A stretch of 64,000 nt of DNA, from assembly GCF_029760855.1 (NCBI RefSeq), contig NZ_SOSI01000005.1, forward strand, positions 1 through 64,000, given 5' to 3'. This document shows positions 27,981-37,366 of this stretch, piece by piece. The notes under the pieces were generated by a model that saw only the letters and a program-made list of their open reading frames with translations, had not been told where the DNA came from and ran no database searches. Position 1 is the stretch's first letter. Every line of letters begins with the position of its first letter. The translations under genes were made by a program, and so were the position numbers. Origin of the DNA: Erythrobacter litoralis (GTDB taxonomy: Bacteria > Pseudomonadota > Alphaproteobacteria > Sphingomonadales > Sphingomonadaceae).

Positions 27981-28876
27981 TTCGACCACTCCGGGTATTT
28001 CTCCGCCCAAACCGGCGCCTCTTTCGCCATATGCGCTTCACAGGAACCGCGCGCGAGATCACGCACGCGCCCCATGTAGCTTGCGCGTTCCTGCACGCTG
28101 ATTACGCCGCGCGCCTGTAACAGATTGAAGATGTGGCTTGCTTCGACGGCCTGTTCATATGCCGCTATCGGCACCTCGGCTTCGAGTGCGTTGCGGCACT
28201 CGGCCTCGGCCTTGTTGAACAGGTCGAACAGCGCATCGGTCTCGGCGACTTCGAAGTTCCACTTCGACATCTGCTTCTCGTTCTCTAGGAAGACATCGCC
28301 GTAACTCACGCCCTGACCGTTGAAATCGAGATCATAGACATCGTCGACGCCCTGGATATACATGGCGAGGCGTTCGAGGCCGTAGGTCAGCTCGCCTGCG
28401 ACCGGCTTGCAGTCGAAGCCGCCCATCTGCTGGAAATAGGTGAACTGGGTGACTTCCATCCCGTCGCACCAGACTTCCCAGCCCAAACCCCATGCCCCCA
28501 GCGTCGGGCTTTCCCAATCGTCTTCCACGAAGCGAATATCGTGCTTCAGGGGATCGATGCCGATGGTGCGCAGGCTTTCGAGATACCAATCTTGAATTTC
28601 GACAGGGCTCGGCTTCAGAATTACCTGATACTGATAGTAATGCTGCAGGCGGTTGGGATTTTCGCCATATCGCCCGTCGGTCGGGCGGCGGCATGGCTGC
28701 ACGAAGGCCGCGTTCCACGGTTCCGGGCCGAGGGCGCGAAGGGTCGTCGCGGTATGGAACGTGCCCGCTCCCATGCGCATGTCGTAAGGCTGAAGGATAA
28801 GGCAGCCCTTCGCACTCCAGAAGTCGTGGAGGGCAAGGATCATGTCCTGAAACGAATGTTGCGGATCGCGGGTCAT
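27977..28876 (-). CDS. glyQ: Glycyl-tRNA synthetase alpha subunit
   Basis: Catalytic alpha subunit of the bacterial glycyl-tRNA synthetase. The 299-residue protein has class II motif 2 in [18 protein letters not shown] and the conserved [17 protein letters not shown]. The ATG at 28876 ([19 protein letters not shown]) matches the family length; the upstream in-frame region is not GlyQ-like. First gene of the glyQ-glyS-ppdK unit. Confidence 0.96.
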   Translation of the reverse strand: MTRDPQHSFQDMILALHDFWSAKGCLILQPYDMRMGAGTFHTATTLRALGPEPWNAAFVQPCRRPTDGRYGENPNRLQHYYQYQVILKPSPVEIQDWYLESLRTIGIDPLKHDIRFVEDDWESPTLGAWGLGWEVWCDGMEVTQFTYFQQMGGFDCKPVAGELTYGLERLAMYIQGVDDVYDLDFNGQGVSYGDVFLENEKQMSKWNFEVAETDALFDLFNKAEAECRNALEAEVPIAAYEQAVEASHIFNLLQARGVISVQERASYMGRVRDLARGSCEAHMAKEAPVWAEKYPEWSK

Positions 28877-29005
28877 GGCGGGCGCGCAATGCCGCAAGCC
28901 AACCGAGGGGTCAACGGCGGTAACAAACCGGCATAGCGCCCTGCCGCAGTCTTGCGAAAGCACTGCCTTTCGGGGCATAGCACCTCGCATACAGGGAGAT
29001 TACCG

Positions 29006-29920
29006 ATGCGCTCTTTTCGTTCGCTGCTCGCCGCGGCATCCGCGATTGCTTTCACGCTGCAGGGTTGCGCTGCGACGCCTGCCGACGATGTCGCCGTCAC
29101 CACACCTGCCGTCGAGAGCTCGGGGCCTGCACTGTGGCGTGTCGCCGACGAGGATACGACCGTCTACCTGTTCGGCACCGTCCATGCTCTCCCGGAAGAC
29201 GTGCAATGGTATCGTGGGCCGGTCGAAAATGCGCTGACCGGATCCGACGTCCTTGTGACCGAAATTCCGCTGTCGGCCATGAAAGACCCGGCTAGCCAGC
29301 AGATCGTAACCAGTCTGGCAGGTCTACCTGCGGGTCAGTCGTTACGCGCGATGCTCAGCGACGAGCAGCGTGCGAGTTACGAAGCGGCGCTCGGCTCGCT
29401 TTCGCTGCCCCCCGCCGCCTTCGACCGGTTCGAACCCTGGTTCGCCGCCATCACACTTTCGGTCTTGCCATTGATACAAAACGGCTGGTCGCCCGAGATG
29501 GGCGTCGAAAATGTCATCGATCAGCGCGCAGGACCGGACAAGGAGCGCGCGGCGCTCGAAACGCTCGGGCAGCAGATGAGCTTTTTCGACGAAATGCCGC
29601 AGGATGCACAAGTCGATTACCTTATGGCGGTGGTCGATCAGATGGACCAGATCCTGCCAATGATGGATCGGATGGTCGACGAATGGGCCGAAGGCGATGC
29701 GGCGAGCCTCGCTTCGCTCATGAACGATAACATGGATGATGCGACCGTTGCCGAGGTGTTGCTGTACAACCGCAATGCGAACTGGGCGGAATGGATCGAT
29801 AGCCGTCTCGATCAGCCCGGAACGGTCTTCATCGCAGTGGGCGCCGGCCACCTCGCCGGAACGCGCAGCGTGCAAGACTATCTCGGCCAGCGCGGGATCG
29901 AGGTCACGCGCGTCCAGTAA
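29006..29920 (+). CDS. TraB/GumN family lipoprotein (copy 1)
   Basis: A 304-residue TraB/GumN family protein. It begins with a signal sequence and lipobox LQGC (Cys20). The TraB signature VYLFGTVHALPEDVQWY is at about residues 52-68, and the C-terminal VAVGAGHLAG motif lies near residue 280. Family members related to TIKI are proposed metalloproteases; activity here is untested. AGGGAGA upstream supports the ATG at 29006. A second homologue follows 48 bases later. Confidence 0.88.
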   Translation: MRSFRSLLAAASAIAFTLQGCAATPADDVAVTTPAVESSGPALWRVADEDTTVYLFGTVHALPEDVQWYRGPVENALTGSDVLVTEIPLSAMKDPASQQIVTSLAGLPAGQSLRAMLSDEQRASYEAALGSLSLPPAAFDRFEPWFAAITLSVLPLIQNGWSPEMGVENVIDQRAGPDKERAALETLGQQMSFFDEMPQDAQVDYLMAVVDQMDQILPMMDRMVDEWAEGDAASLASLMNDNMDDATVAEVLLYNRNANWAEWIDSRLDQPGTVFIAVGAGHLAGTRSVQDYLGQRGIEVTRVQ

Positions 29921-29968
29921 CGTTTCGCGAATGCCGGCGTGAAGGACGGAAGGCGGGCTGTACAGCCG

Positions 29969-30847
29969 ATGGTGCGTGTACTTCTTTCGCTGATTTGGGC
30001 AGCGCTGCTTTTCGGATGCGGGAAAAGTTCCGTTCCACTTCCGGACGATGCACATCCCGCCCTCTGGGAAATACGGACGGACAATGGAAAGCCGGTCGGT
30101 TGGCTGTTCGGCACCGTGCATGCCCTGCCCGACGGTCTCGAATGGCGCTTTCCCGCTTTGGAAAAAGTGATCGAACAAGCCGATACACTTGTCGTGGAAG
30201 TATCCACGCTTGAAGACGGCGCCTCGATTTCTGCGCAATTCGCGAAAATGGGAGGTGACGAACCCCCTTCCCTTTCCGCCATCCAGCGTATCGAGCCGGC
30301 GCTGCGTGCTGAATTTCAGAAGGTTTTAAATGAATCGTCCCTTGATCAATCCGATTTGGACTCGATGGAAAGCTGGGCGGCGGCCCTGACGCTCGCAGCC
30401 GTATCGCAGACGGGTGACACGGATAACGGCGTGGATCGCGCGCTCCTTCGCCGGTTCGATGGCAGGCCGATCATCGAACTCGAGGGTGCGGCGGCGCAAT
30501 TACAGATTTTCGATAGCTTGCCGGAAAGCGAGCAGATCGACCTGTTAAACGCCGTACTGAAAGAAGCGAAACACGCGACTACGACGACCGAAAGGATGAC
30601 TGAAGCGTGGCGTTTGGGCGACTTGGAAACGTTGGAGCAGATAACGGCGCGCGGAATGCTGGCAGACCCCGAGTTGAGAAAAGCCTTGCTTACGAACCGG
30701 AATCGACTCTGGGCTGCGGTGGTAGGAGACGCGATCGGGTCAGGAGATCGCCCGCTGGTTGCCGTCGGCGCGGGTCACATGCTCGGCCCTGAAGGCTTGC
30801 CAGTATTGCTCGCCGAAGCCGGATATACGGTCGTGCGCGTGCCCTGA
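29969..30847 (+). CDS. TraB/GumN family lipoprotein (copy 2)
   Basis: A 292-residue homologue of the preceding gene, with lipobox LLFGC (Cys17), WLFGTVHALPDGLEW and the C-terminal VAVGAGHMLG. The two share layout and motifs but differ widely elsewhere, suggesting an old tandem duplication. An in-frame GTG at 29939 would add 10 residues; the ATG at 29969 gives a better-sized signal peptide. Probable substrate or partner unknown. Confidence 0.86.
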   Translation: MVRVLLSLIWAALLFGCGKSSVPLPDDAHPALWEIRTDNGKPVGWLFGTVHALPDGLEWRFPALEKVIEQADTLVVEVSTLEDGASISAQFAKMGGDEPPSLSAIQRIEPALRAEFQKVLNESSLDQSDLDSMESWAAALTLAAVSQTGDTDNGVDRALLRRFDGRPIIELEGAAAQLQIFDSLPESEQIDLLNAVLKEAKHATTTTERMTEAWRLGDLETLEQITARGMLADPELRKALLTNRNRLWAAVVGDAIGSGDRPLVAVGAGHMLGPEGLPVLLAEAGYTVVRVP

Positions 30848-30850
30848 CGC

Positions 30851-30878
30851 TTGCTTTTGCCCGGCCGCCTGCTATGCG
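30851..30878 (+). promoter_or_regulatory. Candidate rplY promoter
   Basis: TTGCTT (30851-30856) and TATGCG (30873-30878) are separated by 16 bases, upstream of rplY by about 75 bases. Consensus similarity only. Confidence 0.3.
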
Positions 30879-30954
30879 CTCGGACCTCGGCGTCATGGTC
30901 ATCCCTGGAGGCGTGGCGGACCGGGCATTCTAACGCATTCGAAAGGCATCTGTA

Positions 30955-31647
30955 ATGAGCGACGCTCTGACCCTGCCGGCCGAGGCGCGCGAACGGGCTG
31001 GCAAGGGAGCCTCCCGTCAATTGCGCCGCGAAGGCCGTGTTCCCGCCGTCATCTATGGCGGCAAGGAAGAACCCACGATGATTCATGTCGAGCTGAAGGA
31101 GCTGGTCAAGCAGCTCGATAGCGGCCACTTCATGAACTCGATCGTCAACATCGAACTCGGCGGCAAGACCATCCGTACGCTGCCGAAGGACGTCGCTCTG
31201 CATCCGGTCAAGGACCGTCCCGAGCATGTCGATTTCTTCCGTCTCGCCAAGGGTGCGAAGGTCGATGTCAGCGTGCCGGTCGTCTTCACCAACGAAGAAG
31301 CCAGCCCCGGCCTCAAGAAGGGCGGCGTGCTCAACGTGGTCCGTCACGAATTGGAACTGGTCTGCGACGCGGACAAGATTCCGGGCGAGATCGAGATTGA
31401 CGTTACCGGTAAGGAAGTGGGCGATTCGATCCACATCAGCGAAGTGACGCTTCCCGATGGTGCCGAGAGCGCCATCACCGATCGCGACTTCACCATTGCG
31501 ACGCTGGTCGCTCCGTCCGCGCTCAAGAAGGCCGACGACGAAGCTGAAGACCAGACCGGCGAAGGCATGGAGCCGGGCGAAACCGCCGCGACCGAACAGG
31601 GTCCGGACGACGACGCCGCGCAGGAACAGGAAGACAAAAGCGAGTAA
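30955..31647 (+). CDS. rplY: 50S ribosomal protein L25/Ctc
   Basis: Binds 5S rRNA in the large subunit. The 230-residue protein is the long CTC form: an L25 domain (about 1-95, with [21 protein letters not shown]), a second beta domain (to ~190) and an acidic Glu/Asp-rich tail. In alphaproteobacteria it commonly heads an rplY-pth-ychF cluster, as here, though an SDR gene lies between it and pth. A hairpin with T-rich flank follows. Confidence 0.95.
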   Translation: MSDALTLPAEARERAGKGASRQLRREGRVPAVIYGGKEEPTMIHVELKELVKQLDSGHFMNSIVNIELGGKTIRTLPKDVALHPVKDRPEHVDFFRLAKGAKVDVSVPVVFTNEEASPGLKKGGVLNVVRHELELVCDADKIPGEIEIDVTGKEVGDSIHISEVTLPDGAESAITDRDFTIATLVAPSALKKADDEAEDQTGEGMEPGETAATEQGPDDDAAQEQEDKSE

Positions 31648-31665
31648 GCTCTTTTTCGACCGAAA

Positions 31666-31707
31666 GAAAACGCCAGGCTTCTCCATCGCGAGACGTCCGG
31701 CGTTTTC
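31666..31707 (+). terminator. rplY terminator
   Basis: A 9-bp stem GAAAACGCC/GGCGTTTTC with a 24-base partly paired loop, followed by GTTTC on the plus strand, 18 bases after the rplY stop. Likely Rho-independent. Confidence 0.65.
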
Positions 31708-31753
31708 GTTTCTACGTTCGGTGCGGTAGGGTATCCTTCGAAGGAGCCTATCG

Positions 31754-32749
31754 ATGCCGAACCTGAACCGCCGTACCCTGCTCGTATCCGTCGCCGCGAC
31801 GGGCGCGCTTGCCGCCACCGTCGGCCGTGCCCAGCCCGGTCCGATCGAGTCTAGCCTCGACCTGACCGGCAAATCCATCCTGATTACCGGTTGCTCGAGC
31901 GGTTTCGGCCGTCTTGGTGCAGAACATTACGCCCGATTGGGTGCGAAGGTTTTCGCCACCATGCGGAACCTGCCGCGCCCCGAAGCGGAGGAACTGACCC
32001 AGCTCGCTGCGCGCGACGATCTCGACATTACCGTGCTCGAACTCGACGTACTCGATCAGGCGCAGGTCGAAAGCGCTGTCGCCGAAGCTGAAAGGCTGGC
32101 GGGCGGCGCGCTCGATGTAATTATCAACAATGCCGGCATCGGCATCAGCGGACCCGTCGAAGTGCAGGATATGGAAGCCACTCAGCTTATCTTCGACACC
32201 AACGTGTTCGGCGCCCACCGCGTCGCGCGCGCCGCCCTTCCCGCCATGCGGGCACGCGGCAGCGGGCAGATCGTGCAGATCAGTTCGCAGCTCGGCCGTG
32301 TCATCATTCCGTTCGGCGGACATTACTCCGCAACCAAATTCGCGCTCGAAGCGATGAGCGAGCAGCTCGCCTACGAACTGGTGCCGCATAACATCGACGT
32401 CTCGATCATCGAACCGGGCGGCTACCCGACCGAGGTCTGGATCAATCGCAACATTTATACCGGCGCCTTGAAAGAACGCGCCGCCGAGGAACATACGCAA
32501 GGCTGGCCGCAAGTCGTCGCCTCGATGGGAACCGAGGACGGTTCGGGCCGCAGCGCAAACCCGATGGACGTACCGCGCGCGATCGCCGCGCTGATCGCCA
32601 TGCCCGCAGGAACGCGGCCGCTTCGCCGCCCCGTGAGCGGTGGCAGTATTCCGCAGACCGAAATCAACCGCGTCACCGCGCAGACCCAGCTTGATTGGTT
32701 GGGCGGATCGGATCGCGTGGGTCCGCTGGTGCGCGCCGTACTGGATTGA
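31754..32749 (+). CDS. Short-chain dehydrogenase/reductase with Tat-type signal
   Basis: A 331-residue SDR oxidoreductase. The NAD(P) motif is TGCSSGFG, with NNAG and the catalytic Ser and YSATK (Y-x-x-x-K). Ahead of the Rossmann domain lies a 27-residue leader MPNLNRRTLLVSVAATGALA ending GRA, with a twin arginine followed by a hydrophobic stretch: a Tat export signal by appearance. Cofactor loading in the cytoplasm followed by Tat export would explain this, but it is unusual for SDRs. The substrate is unknown. AAGGAG upstream is the ribosome binding site. Confidence 0.85.
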   Translation: MPNLNRRTLLVSVAATGALAATVGRAQPGPIESSLDLTGKSILITGCSSGFGRLGAEHYARLGAKVFATMRNLPRPEAEELTQLAARDDLDITVLELDVLDQAQVESAVAEAERLAGGALDVIINNAGIGISGPVEVQDMEATQLIFDTNVFGAHRVARAALPAMRARGSGQIVQISSQLGRVIIPFGGHYSATKFALEAMSEQLAYELVPHNIDVSIIEPGGYPTEVWINRNIYTGALKERAAEEHTQGWPQVVASMGTEDGSGRSANPMDVPRAIAALIAMPAGTRPLRRPVSGGSIPQTEINRVTAQTQLDWLGGSDRVGPLVRAVLD

Positions 32750-32794
32750 CACCGCGTCTTGCCCTGACGTCTCCAACCGTTAAGGGCACACGCC

Positions 32795-33364
32795 ATGCAA
32801 ATCTGGACAGGTCTCGGCAATCCCGGCCCGCAATACGCGCTGCATCGGCACAATGTCGGCTTCATGGCGATGGATGTCATCGCGGAGATGCACGAATTCG
32901 GTCCGGTGCAGAAGAAGTTCTCTGGATGGGTGCAGGAAGGGCGGGTCGGTCGGGAAAAGGTGCTCCTGCTCAAGCCCACGACCTTCATGAACGAAAGCGG
33001 CCGCGCGGTGGGAGAGGCGATGCGGTTCTACAAGCTCGACATCGACGCACTGACGGTGTTCCATGACGAACTTGACCTCGCTCCTTTCAAGATCAAGGTG
33101 CGCGACGGTGGCGGCCTTGCCGGGCATAACGGGCTGCGCAGCATCGATAAGCATCTCGGCCCCGATTTCCGCCGCGTCCGCATCGGCATCGGCCATCCCG
33201 GCAGCAAGGAGCGCGTGAACGGTCATGTCCTCGGCAACTACGCGAAGGCGGAGATGGACGACTTGGCCGACATGCTCGCCGCAATCGGAGCGGAGGCGCA
33301 TTGGCTGGCGGAGAATGACGGTCCCCGCTTCATGAGCGACGTCGCGCTGCGCCTTCAGGATTGA
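32795..33364 (+). CDS. pth: Peptidyl-tRNA hydrolase
   Basis: Releases tRNA from prematurely dropped peptidyl-tRNA. The 189-residue protein has the family motifs GLGNPGPQY, the catalytic His in LHRHNVGF, KPTTFMNESG and FHDELDL. AAGGG lies 10 bases upstream. Part of the rplY-pth-ychF neighbourhood. Confidence 0.96.
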   Translation: MQIWTGLGNPGPQYALHRHNVGFMAMDVIAEMHEFGPVQKKFSGWVQEGRVGREKVLLLKPTTFMNESGRAVGEAMRFYKLDIDALTVFHDELDLAPFKIKVRDGGGLAGHNGLRSIDKHLGPDFRRVRIGIGHPGSKERVNGHVLGNYAKAEMDDLADMLAAIGAEAHWLAENDGPRFMSDVALRLQD

Positions 33365-33372
33365 TCGAGGCG

Positions 33373-33996
33373 ATGGACACTCGGAACGAACCGCTCTCAC
33401 CGAAAAAAGTTCTCGGCGCATTGCTTGCGCAGTTCGTCGTCTTCCTCCTTCTCGGCCTCGCCATCTGGTATGCGACCGACCGGCCGTTATCCCGGTTCAT
33501 CGATCCCAACCTGCGTTCCATACTTCTCGGCCTCGCCCTCGGCGGTGCGATGATTGCCGCGGCGTGGCTGCTGTTTCGCCTACTCCCTCGTATTGCCGAG
33601 CGCTTCATCCGGATGCAGGGCAAGACATATGGCTTTCTTGGCGACCGCCTCAGCCTGCCGGTCATCGTCCTCATTTCCATCGGCGCGGGCGTCGGGGAGG
33701 AGGCGCTGTTTCGCGGCGGGCTCCAAACGCTTACCACGGATTATGTCGGCCCGGTCGGCGGAATCGCCATAGCGTCCGCGATCTTTGCCGCGGTGCACCT
33801 CAGCAAGCCGCCGATCATGGCCATCATTTTCGGTATCGGGGTGTTGTTCGGCTGGGTCTATTGGGCGACCGGAAGCCTCCTGATCGTGATGATCGCGCAT
33901 ACGGTGTACGACATCTTCGCGCTCGACTACTTGATGAAGGAATTCCGCCGGCTCGGCACTCTGCTCGATCCGGAACCGGGTGACGCGGCAAGCTAG
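33373..33996 (+). CDS. CPBP family intramembrane protease
   Basis: A 207-residue membrane protein of the CPBP (Abi/Rce1) family. The metal/active-site motifs are EEALFRGGL near residue 109, HLSKPP near 141 and IAHTVYDIFA near 174, embedded in about six membrane segments. Targets are unknown. It starts 8 bases after pth at an ATG preceded by GAGG, and a TTG four codons earlier is a less likely start. It lies between pth and ychF, which are often adjacent. Confidence 0.86.
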   Translation: MDTRNEPLSPKKVLGALLAQFVVFLLLGLAIWYATDRPLSRFIDPNLRSILLGLALGGAMIAAAWLLFRLLPRIAERFIRMQGKTYGFLGDRLSLPVIVLISIGAGVGEEALFRGGLQTLTTDYVGPVGGIAIASAIFAAVHLSKPPIMAIIFGIGVLFGWVYWATGSLLIVMIAHTVYDIFALDYLMKEFRRLGTLLDPEPGDAAS

Positions 33997-34058
33997 AGGG
34001 TAGTCATTCCGCCGCCACCCGCCTACATGCGCGGCGCATTCTTATATCGGAGTAATTC

Positions 34059-35159
34059 ATGGGTTTCCGCTGCGGGATCGTCGGGCTGCCGAATGTCGGC
34101 AAGTCCACCCTGTTCAATGCACTTACCGAAACGCAGGCTGCGCAGGCTGCGAACTATCCGTTCTGCACGATCGAGCCCAATGTCGGTCAGGTCGCGGTGC
34201 CGGACGCCCGGCTGGAAAAGATCGCGGGCATCGCGAAATCGGCCAAGGTCGTGCCGACGCAGCTCGCCTTTGTCGACATTGCCGGGCTCGTTAAAGGCGC
34301 GAGCAAGGGCGAAGGGCTCGGCAACCAGTTCCTCGGCAATATTCGCGAGGTCGATGCGATCGTCCATGTCCTTCGCTGTTTTGAGGACGACGATATCCAG
34401 CACGTCTCGAACAAAGTCGATCCGATCGCCGATGCCGAGGTTGTCGAAACCGAGCTTATGCTGTCGGACCTCGAAAGCTTGGAAAAGCGCGTGCCCGCCG
34501 CGGCCAAGCGCGCGACTGGGGGCGACAAGGAAGCGAAGGTTCTCGCCAGTGTGCTAGGACAGGCGCTCGACCTCTTGCGTGACGGCAAGCCCGCCCGTTT
34601 GACCGAACCGAAGGACGACGAGGAAGAACGCATGTTCCGGCAGGCACAGCTCCTAACCGCCAAGCCGGTTCTCTACGTCTGCAACGTCGCGGAGGAAGAT
34701 GCGGCCGACGGCAACGCTCTCTCCGCCGAAGTGTTCGCCAAGGCGGAGCGCGAAGGTGCGCAGGCCGTCGTCGTCTCCGCCGCGATCGAGAGCGAGCTGG
34801 TCGCGATGGACGAGGCGGACCGCGCCGAATATCTCACCGAACTTGGCCTCGAAGAAAGCGGCCTCAGCCGCGTAATCCGTGCGGGTTACACCCTCCTCGG
34901 CCTTAACACTTTCTTCACCGCCGGCCCCAAGGAAGCGCGCGCCTGGACCTATCCGCAGGGCGCCAAAGCCCCGCAAGCGGCGGGCGAAATTCACACGGAT
35001 TTTGAGAAAGGTTTCATCCGCGCCGAAACCATCGCCTATGACGACTATGTCGCGCTGAACGGCGAAAGCGGCGCGCGCGAGGCGGGCAAGCTGCGGCAGG
35101 AAGGCAAGGAATACCTGGTGCAGGACGGCGACGTCATGCTGTTCAAGTTCAACGTCTGA
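34059..35159 (+). CDS. ychF: Redox-regulated ATPase YchF
   Basis: Universally conserved Obg-family P-loop protein (OLA1/YchF) that prefers ATP over GTP. The 366-residue protein has Walker A GLPNVGKST (residues 8-16), the G3 DIAGLVKGASKGEGLGN, and the C-terminal TGS domain (FFTAGPKEARAW, GEIHTDFEKGFIRAE). CGGAG precedes the ATG. Confidence 0.96.
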   Translation: MGFRCGIVGLPNVGKSTLFNALTETQAAQAANYPFCTIEPNVGQVAVPDARLEKIAGIAKSAKVVPTQLAFVDIAGLVKGASKGEGLGNQFLGNIREVDAIVHVLRCFEDDDIQHVSNKVDPIADAEVVETELMLSDLESLEKRVPAAAKRATGGDKEAKVLASVLGQALDLLRDGKPARLTEPKDDEEERMFRQAQLLTAKPVLYVCNVAEEDAADGNALSAEVFAKAEREGAQAVVVSAAIESELVAMDEADRAEYLTELGLEESGLSRVIRAGYTLLGLNTFFTAGPKEARAWTYPQGAKAPQAAGEIHTDFEKGFIRAETIAYDDYVALNGESGAREAGKLRQEGKEYLVQDGDVMLFKFNV

Positions 35160-35173
35160 CGGAGATCGGTGCG

Positions 35174-36460
35174 ATGAAGACGCCGCTGCTTTCCGCCCTT
35201 GCCTTATCGACTGCCGTTCTTGCCGCCGCCTGCGCCCCGGCAATCGAAAGCACGTCAGCCCCGCCGGTCGCAGCCGTTCAGGAGGAACGCGAACCGGTTA
35301 CGATCCTGATTTCCATCGACGGGTTCCGCCCGGACTATCTGGATCGCGGCCTCACCCCCACGCTCACGGCCCTCGCAAGCGAAGGCGTCGCGGCGTCCAT
35401 GCGACCTTCCTTCCCAAGCAAGACCTTTCCTAACCATTGGGCCGAGGTCACAGGTTACGTTCCCGACCATAACGGGATCGTCGCAAACAGTTTCACCGAT
35501 CCCTCTCGCGCCGAAGACAAGTTCACGATGGCGACGACCGATCCGTTCTACTGGAACGGGCGCGAACCGATCTGGGTGACGGCAGAGAAAGCGGGCATTC
35601 GTACAGCCTCGATGTTCTGGCCCGGCTCGGCCGTGGCCTATGGCGGGGAAGTCGTACCGAACAGCTACGGCAAGATCGAAGGCGGCACGCGCCCGCAGGA
35701 CTGGACTGCTTTCGATCAGGCAGTGTCTCCGACGCAGCGGGTCAATACCATTATCGACTGGCTGCGCCGACCAGCGGATATCCGTCCGCAATTCCTCACG
35801 CTCTATTTCGACGAGGTCGATACCGCAGGGCATGACGGCGGACCGAACGGCAGCGAAGTGAATGCCGCCATCGCGAACGTCGATGCGGATATCAGTTCGC
35901 TCCTCGCGGGCTTGCGGGAACTCGGCCAACCGGCGAACCTCGTCATCACGTCAGACCACGGCATGGCGGAGATCCGCAACAGCCGTACCGTGGAACTCGA
36001 CAGGATCGTGCCGCGCGATGCCTACCAGCTTGTCGAAGCCGGACCTTATGCCAGCTTGAATGCCATTCCAGGCCGGGAAGCTGACCTCGAAGCCGCACTC
36101 TTGCGCCCGCATGATCGCATGGAATGCTGGCGCAAGAACGAAATCCCGGCGCGCTTCGAATACGGCACCAGTACGCGTATCCCGCAATATCTGTGCCTCG
36201 CGCAGGTCGGATGGCAAATCTATCCGGAGCGGCGCGAAGGAGAGCGGGTAGGCGGCAATCACGGTTACGACAATGCAGCCCCCGAGATGGCAGCTTTGTT
36301 CATCGCCAATGGTCCGGCTTTCGCGCAGGCTAAGCGCCTGCCGGTCTTCGACAACGTCGATATCAATCCGCTCCTGCGCGAGCTGCTCGGATTGCCGCAG
36401 GACGAGGCGCTCGACGGTAAACTTAGCCCTGTGGCCGGTGCCCTGATGGCGTCAGAATAG
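35174..36460 (+). CDS. Ectonucleotide pyrophosphatase/phosphodiesterase-like lipoprotein
   Basis: A 428-residue NPP-type member of the alkaline phosphatase superfamily. A lipobox LAAAC (Cys20) suggests membrane attachment in the periplasm. Metal and catalytic positions are visible: IDGFRPDY, the nucleophile Thr in PSKTFPNH, DEVDTAGHDGG, TSDHGM and GNHGYDN. The true substrate (nucleotide, phospholipid or other diester) is not readable from sequence. Its last base is also the first base of a stress-type promoter for the next gene. Confidence 0.9.
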   Translation: MKTPLLSALALSTAVLAAACAPAIESTSAPPVAAVQEEREPVTILISIDGFRPDYLDRGLTPTLTALASEGVAASMRPSFPSKTFPNHWAEVTGYVPDHNGIVANSFTDPSRAEDKFTMATTDPFYWNGREPIWVTAEKAGIRTASMFWPGSAVAYGGEVVPNSYGKIEGGTRPQDWTAFDQAVSPTQRVNTIIDWLRRPADIRPQFLTLYFDEVDTAGHDGGPNGSEVNAAIANVDADISSLLAGLRELGQPANLVITSDHGMAEIRNSRTVELDRIVPRDAYQLVEAGPYASLNAIPGREADLEAALLRPHDRMECWRKNEIPARFEYGTSTRIPQYLCLAQVGWQIYPERREGERVGGNHGYDNAAPEMAALFIANGPAFAQAKRLPVFDNVDINPLLRELLGLPQDEALDGKLSPVAGALMASE

Positions 36461-36484
36461 GAACGCTTGCCATGCCCCCCCGTT
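36460..36484 (+). promoter_or_regulatory. EcfG-type general stress promoter for DUF1206
   Basis: GGAAC (36460-36464), 16 bases, then CGTT (36481-36484): exactly the element recognised by the alphaproteobacterial general stress sigma factor EcfG. Transcription would start near 36491, 24 bases before the DUF1206 ATG. Confidence 0.65.
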
Positions 36485-36514
36485 GAGGCCGCAAAACAAC
36501 AAGGGGAACAGGGA

Positions 36515-37327
36515 ATGGTCGACAAGTCCGAAAAGTTCAATTGGCTCGTGCGAGTCGGCTATTTCAGCCGCGCGATCCTGTATTTCGTCCTGGGGCTGAT
36601 TGCCCTTACCAGCGCGGACCGTATCGCTGAGGGCACGAACGGCATTTTCCGCGCAATCGAAGATTATCCGGCAGGGATCGTCATCCTTTGGCTGATGGTG
36701 GTGGGGCTGGCAGCCTACGCCTTGTTCCGCTTCGCTTCACTATTCTTCGATATCGAGAACAATGGGTCGGACGCGAAGGGTTGGGCCAAACGGCTCGGCC
36801 ATGGTGGTAGCGGCATCGCCCACTTGGCGCTTGCCTATTCGGCCTTTCAGTTCGCGAATTCGGATGGTGGCTCGTCTTCGGGCGGCAGCGGCGGCGGAGC
36901 TCAGCAGGCCGCTTCGGGCATACTGTCGTTCGAACTGGGCGGCATCGTCCTCGGTTTGCTTGGCATCGCGTTCTTCGGCGCAGCGATCTCGCAGGCGAAG
37001 AAGGGCATAACCGGCAGCTTCATGAATCGCATCAGTGGCAACGCGCCTGACGGGACGCGCTGGCTTGGCTTTGCCGGTTATCTGGCCCGTGCGGTGGTGT
37101 ACGTAGTTATCGGTTGGTCTCTGATACGCGCCGGCTTCATGTCAGGCGGTTCGGACCAGATCCGCACACTTGGCGACGCGGTTGCCAGCCTTGCGGGCGA
37201 AGGGTTCATTTTCACCCTGACCGCCATCGGGCTGATGCTGTTCGGCGTGTTCAGCTTGGTTCTGGCGCGTTACCGGATCATTCCCGACATGGGATCGCAC
37301 GGCAAGGTGCCAGCCTTCCGCGCATAA
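36515..37327 (+). CDS. DUF1206 membrane protein
   Basis: A 270-residue membrane protein with three DUF1206 repeats of two helices each; each begins with a pattern like VRVGYFSRAILYFVLG, LGHGGSGIAHLAL or LGFAGYLARAVVYVVIG. The repeats are divided by a Gly/Ser-rich loop near residues 127-140. Function unknown. AACAGGGA precedes the ATG at 36515. The EcfG-type promoter directly upstream puts it in the probable general stress regulon. Confidence 0.88.
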   Translation: MVDKSEKFNWLVRVGYFSRAILYFVLGLIALTSADRIAEGTNGIFRAIEDYPAGIVILWLMVVGLAAYALFRFASLFFDIENNGSDAKGWAKRLGHGGSGIAHLALAYSAFQFANSDGGSSSGGSGGGAQQAASGILSFELGGIVLGLLGIAFFGAAISQAKKGITGSFMNRISGNAPDGTRWLGFAGYLARAVVYVVIGWSLIRAGFMSGGSDQIRTLGDAVASLAGEGFIFTLTAIGLMLFGVFSLVLARYRIIPDMGSHGKVPAFRA

Positions 37328-37366
37328 CCGATTGCATCGCCCCGCCCCCGGGTCCATCAGACAGCC

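Noticed and set aside
28877-28990. Longer glyQ reading from 28990
   Set aside because: The family starts at [10 protein letters not shown]; the preceding 38 residues are not GlyQ-like.
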